Assembly (NCBI GenBank): GCA_964621615.1
Contig: CAZUMW010000003.1
Location: 1 to 64,000 of the forward strand
Length of the DNA stretch: 64,000 nt
DNA from: CAZUMW01 sp964621615
GTDB lineage: Bacteria; Desulfobacterota; WTBG01; CAIYCZ01; CAIRTM01
Reading direction: 5' to 3'
Below the pieces are notes generated by a model. The model made no database searches. It was not told the origin of the DNA and saw nothing but the letters and a program-made list of their open reading frames with translations. Shown here in pieces: positions 62,389 through 64,000 of this stretch (its first letter is position 1; each line of letters begins with the position of its first letter). Made by a program: the position numbers and the translations under genes.

Positions 62389-63666
62389 TTAGTGGAGCTC
62401 ATCGTACAGTATGTTTGGCAAGGAATCATATTGAGAGGTTACGTTATTGTACATGCCGGTCCAGTCACCATCTGCGGGAGCGCTGAGCGCACCGTCCGCG
62501 TTGGTGTCGCCACCGTGAAGATCGTCCTTATATGAAGTAAAATATACTCCCTGCGCATCGTGATTGTGAATATTGCCGTAATGGATTATTTCGCTATCCC
62601 GCATAAATTTAACAATGACGTTGGGAGCAAGAGTAAGCGATGCGGTTTCTTCCACCCAAAGGTCGTTATCGTCAACCACAAACGGCACCTCTTTTTCCTC
62701 CCAGGATACCCGGGACACAAAACGATGCGGATAATCCAGAAATATGCCGTTGTAGGTATTTTTTCGGGAGGAATTGTCAGGGTCATGGAAGCTGTTTGAC
62801 GCATTGAGGTCAAAGGTGGTGTTAATGAACAGCGGCTTTGTGTTGTCATAGAAAATGCAATTTTTAATTATTGTCCCGGCAGCAGCATCGGATGCATCGA
62901 GCGCTCCGGCTGTCAGCCCGTCATTGCCGGCGAATGTGCAGTTGTCCAGCGTGGCCCGGGCATCCCATATTTCCATAGCGGTGTCAGCATAGGAGAACCG
63001 GCAGTGAGAAAAAACAGACCCGCTTGACTGAATAAATACCCCGGACCAGTCACCGGATACCGGAGCGGTATTGGAGCCGTCACTGTTTGTGTCGCCTCCC
63101 CACTCATCATCACAGTACGTTGTCCACACTATGGGGTGAGCTGCTGTTCCGTTTGCCAGAATGGTTCCGGCATTCCCCACGCTCAGCGCGGGTCCCTCGT
63201 CCGGGTCAAATTTAATAATGGCCCCGGGCTCGATTTCAAGCGTGGCGTTTACCCAGCAGTCCCATGCTTTTATCACATATATGGTGCATTTTTCCCAGGT
63301 GGTATTTGTTTCGATGTCCTGAGTAACTTCAACGACGGGTGGCGGATCTATAGTAATGGTTATGGCAGCCTTGCCGATTTCACCGTTTGTGTTTGTTGCG
63401 GTCAGCGTTATGTCATGTGTCCCCGGAGAAAGGCTGCTTTTGGTAAAATCGGTGCCTGTGCCAAGCAGCCCGTCAAGCGATGATTCCCACACCATATTTT
63501 CTGTTATATCGCCGTCCGCCTGGTCTATTGCTTTGCCGGAAAAGAATATCTCTTCACAGTAGCTGTAGCGGTCCAGCGGCTGAGGCGAAATGATCACGGT
63601 CAATGGTTTGCATCCGGCCGTCAGCGCTATTGAAAAAAGTAAAAAAGCAGCATATTTTTTCAGCAT
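62389..63666 (-). CDS. Lipoprotein with Ig-like domain and parallel beta-helix
   Basis: 425 residues. Lipobox ALTAGC near residue 19. The first domain carries MVWESSLDGLLGTGTDFTKS and LSPGTHDITLTATN, nearly the same as the Ig-like domains of the 49115-50884 propeller lipoprotein. The rest is a right-handed beta-helix of the kind used by polysaccharide lyases or adhesins: VNATLEIEPGAIIKFDPDEG, ALSVGNAGTILANGTAAHPI, GVFIQSSGSVFSHCRFSY. Two HGGDTNADG/GGDTNSDG segments may bind calcium. GGGGGGAG precedes the start. No catalytic residues are assignable. Confidence 0.82.
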   Translation of the reverse strand: MLKKYAAFLLFSIALTAGCKPLTVIISPQPLDRYSYCEEIFFSGKAIDQADGDITENMVWESSLDGLLGTGTDFTKSSLSPGTHDITLTATNTNGEIGKAAITITIDPPPVVEVTQDIETNTTWEKCTIYVIKAWDCWVNATLEIEPGAIIKFDPDEGPALSVGNAGTILANGTAAHPIVWTTYCDDEWGGDTNSDGSNTAPVSGDWSGVFIQSSGSVFSHCRFSYADTAMEIWDARATLDNCTFAGNDGLTAGALDASDAAAGTIIKNCIFYDNTKPLFINTTFDLNASNSFHDPDNSSRKNTYNGIFLDYPHRFVSRVSWEEKEVPFVVDDNDLWVEETASLTLAPNVIVKFMRDSEIIHYGNIHNHDAQGVYFTSYKDDLHGGDTNADGALSAPADGDWTGMYNNVTSQYDSLPNILYDELH

Positions 63667-64000
63667 GACTCCCCCCTGTCATATGTGTTTAACAGTTGCC
63701 GGAAAAGGCTAACATATTCCTGCACCCCCCTATTTAAAAAATATAGAAAATATATTTTATATGTCAATCAAAGATTATTTTTTATTTTAATTTGTTAAAT
63801 TTAAAACATAGATGAGCGCCCATTTATATGCAGTCCAAAAAGAAACGGAGGAATAAACGCTATTGTCGGGGTGATTGGTCGATTGCCGGGTGACAAAATA
63901 ACCGTATAGCCCTGTGCAGTCCAGAAGGACCAGGGGCACATCTTCATATGTCAGATTATTACTTGGGGAATTTTATCGGTCTTGAAAATAGGGCGCTGTT
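63667..64000. other. AT-rich right end of window
   Basis: AT-rich intergenic region with many homopolymer A/T runs. A plus-strand frame opens at 63948 (MSDYYLGNFIGL...) and runs off the window, so a gene may begin here, but I cannot support it. No other feature is seen. Confidence 0.35.

Noticed and set aside
1..64000. tRNA, rRNA and CRISPR features
   Set aside because: No clover-leaf, rRNA signature or regular direct-repeat array was seen on either strand by reading; a covariance-model search would be decisive.

Overview
The window looks like a chromosomal segment of a Gram-negative anaerobic or microaerophilic bacterium of the Desulfobacterota/deltaproteobacterial type. This is inferred from gene content only. 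Evidence for an outer membrane: LPS-heptose genes (gmhB and a heptosyltransferase), a complete RND tripartite efflux operon, two large porins and many lipobox-bearing lipoproteins. Evidence for an anaerobic or redox lifestyle: a FrhB-like iron-sulfur oxidoreductase, a GEGP-type diheme protein, a ferritin-like protein and a methanogen-like thymidylate synthase. Base composition is near even, with AT-rich intergenic gaps. I found no rRNA, tRNA, CRISPR array, phage module or intact transposase.

1-9 kb holds a phosphatidylcholine synthase-like enzyme, a lipoprotein hydrolase, an NfeD-like protein, a ferritin-like/Cys-motif fusion, a guanylate kinase-like P-loop protein, a nitroreductase, a CNT nucleoside transporter, and a purB-gmhB-heptosyltransferase run. 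9.3-17.3 kb is a signalling and redox block: Trm112-like protein, hybrid histidine kinase, a very unusual GDD-repeat/HEAT lipoprotein translationally coupled to that kinase, a two-TM miniprotein, and two PilZ proteins flanking an FrhB-like Fe-S protein. 17.4-24.6 kb holds a MITE-like repeat, a YkvA-type membrane protein and the RND efflux operon, whose TetR regulator is its last gene. 24.9-33.6 kb holds a CaiB-type CoA-transferase, an archaeal-type thymidylate synthase, and a set of surface proteins that includes a porin followed closely by a diheme protein.

33.7-36.6 kb holds a J-domain protein, an OmpR-type two-component system and a small Cys-rich protein. 36.9-38.7 kb has a His/Asp-rich porin with a small Cys/His-rich membrane protein (possible metal handling). 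39-45.8 kb is mostly housekeeping: metK, a second MITE copy, asnB, archease-rtcB (RNA repair) and an Rsm22-like methyltransferase. 45.9-49 kb has two secreted hydrolases. 49.1-63.7 kb is rich in surface proteins: a seven-bladed propeller lipoprotein with a Ser/Thr linker, a DUF4097-type lipoprotein, a giant LRR protein with three LRR modules, and a beta-helix lipoprotein. Between these lie a DUF5752-TreT-like pair, a four-PAS hybrid kinase, a DUF166 protein and a start-less YD-repeat relic.

The most noteworthy items are the kinase/GDD-repeat/PilZ/FrhB block, the MITE family with long nested inverted repeats (three loci), the ferritin-like fusion, the shared Ig-like surface-lipoprotein family, the three-module LRR protein, and the unannotated YD-repeat relic at 56.35-56.64 kb.
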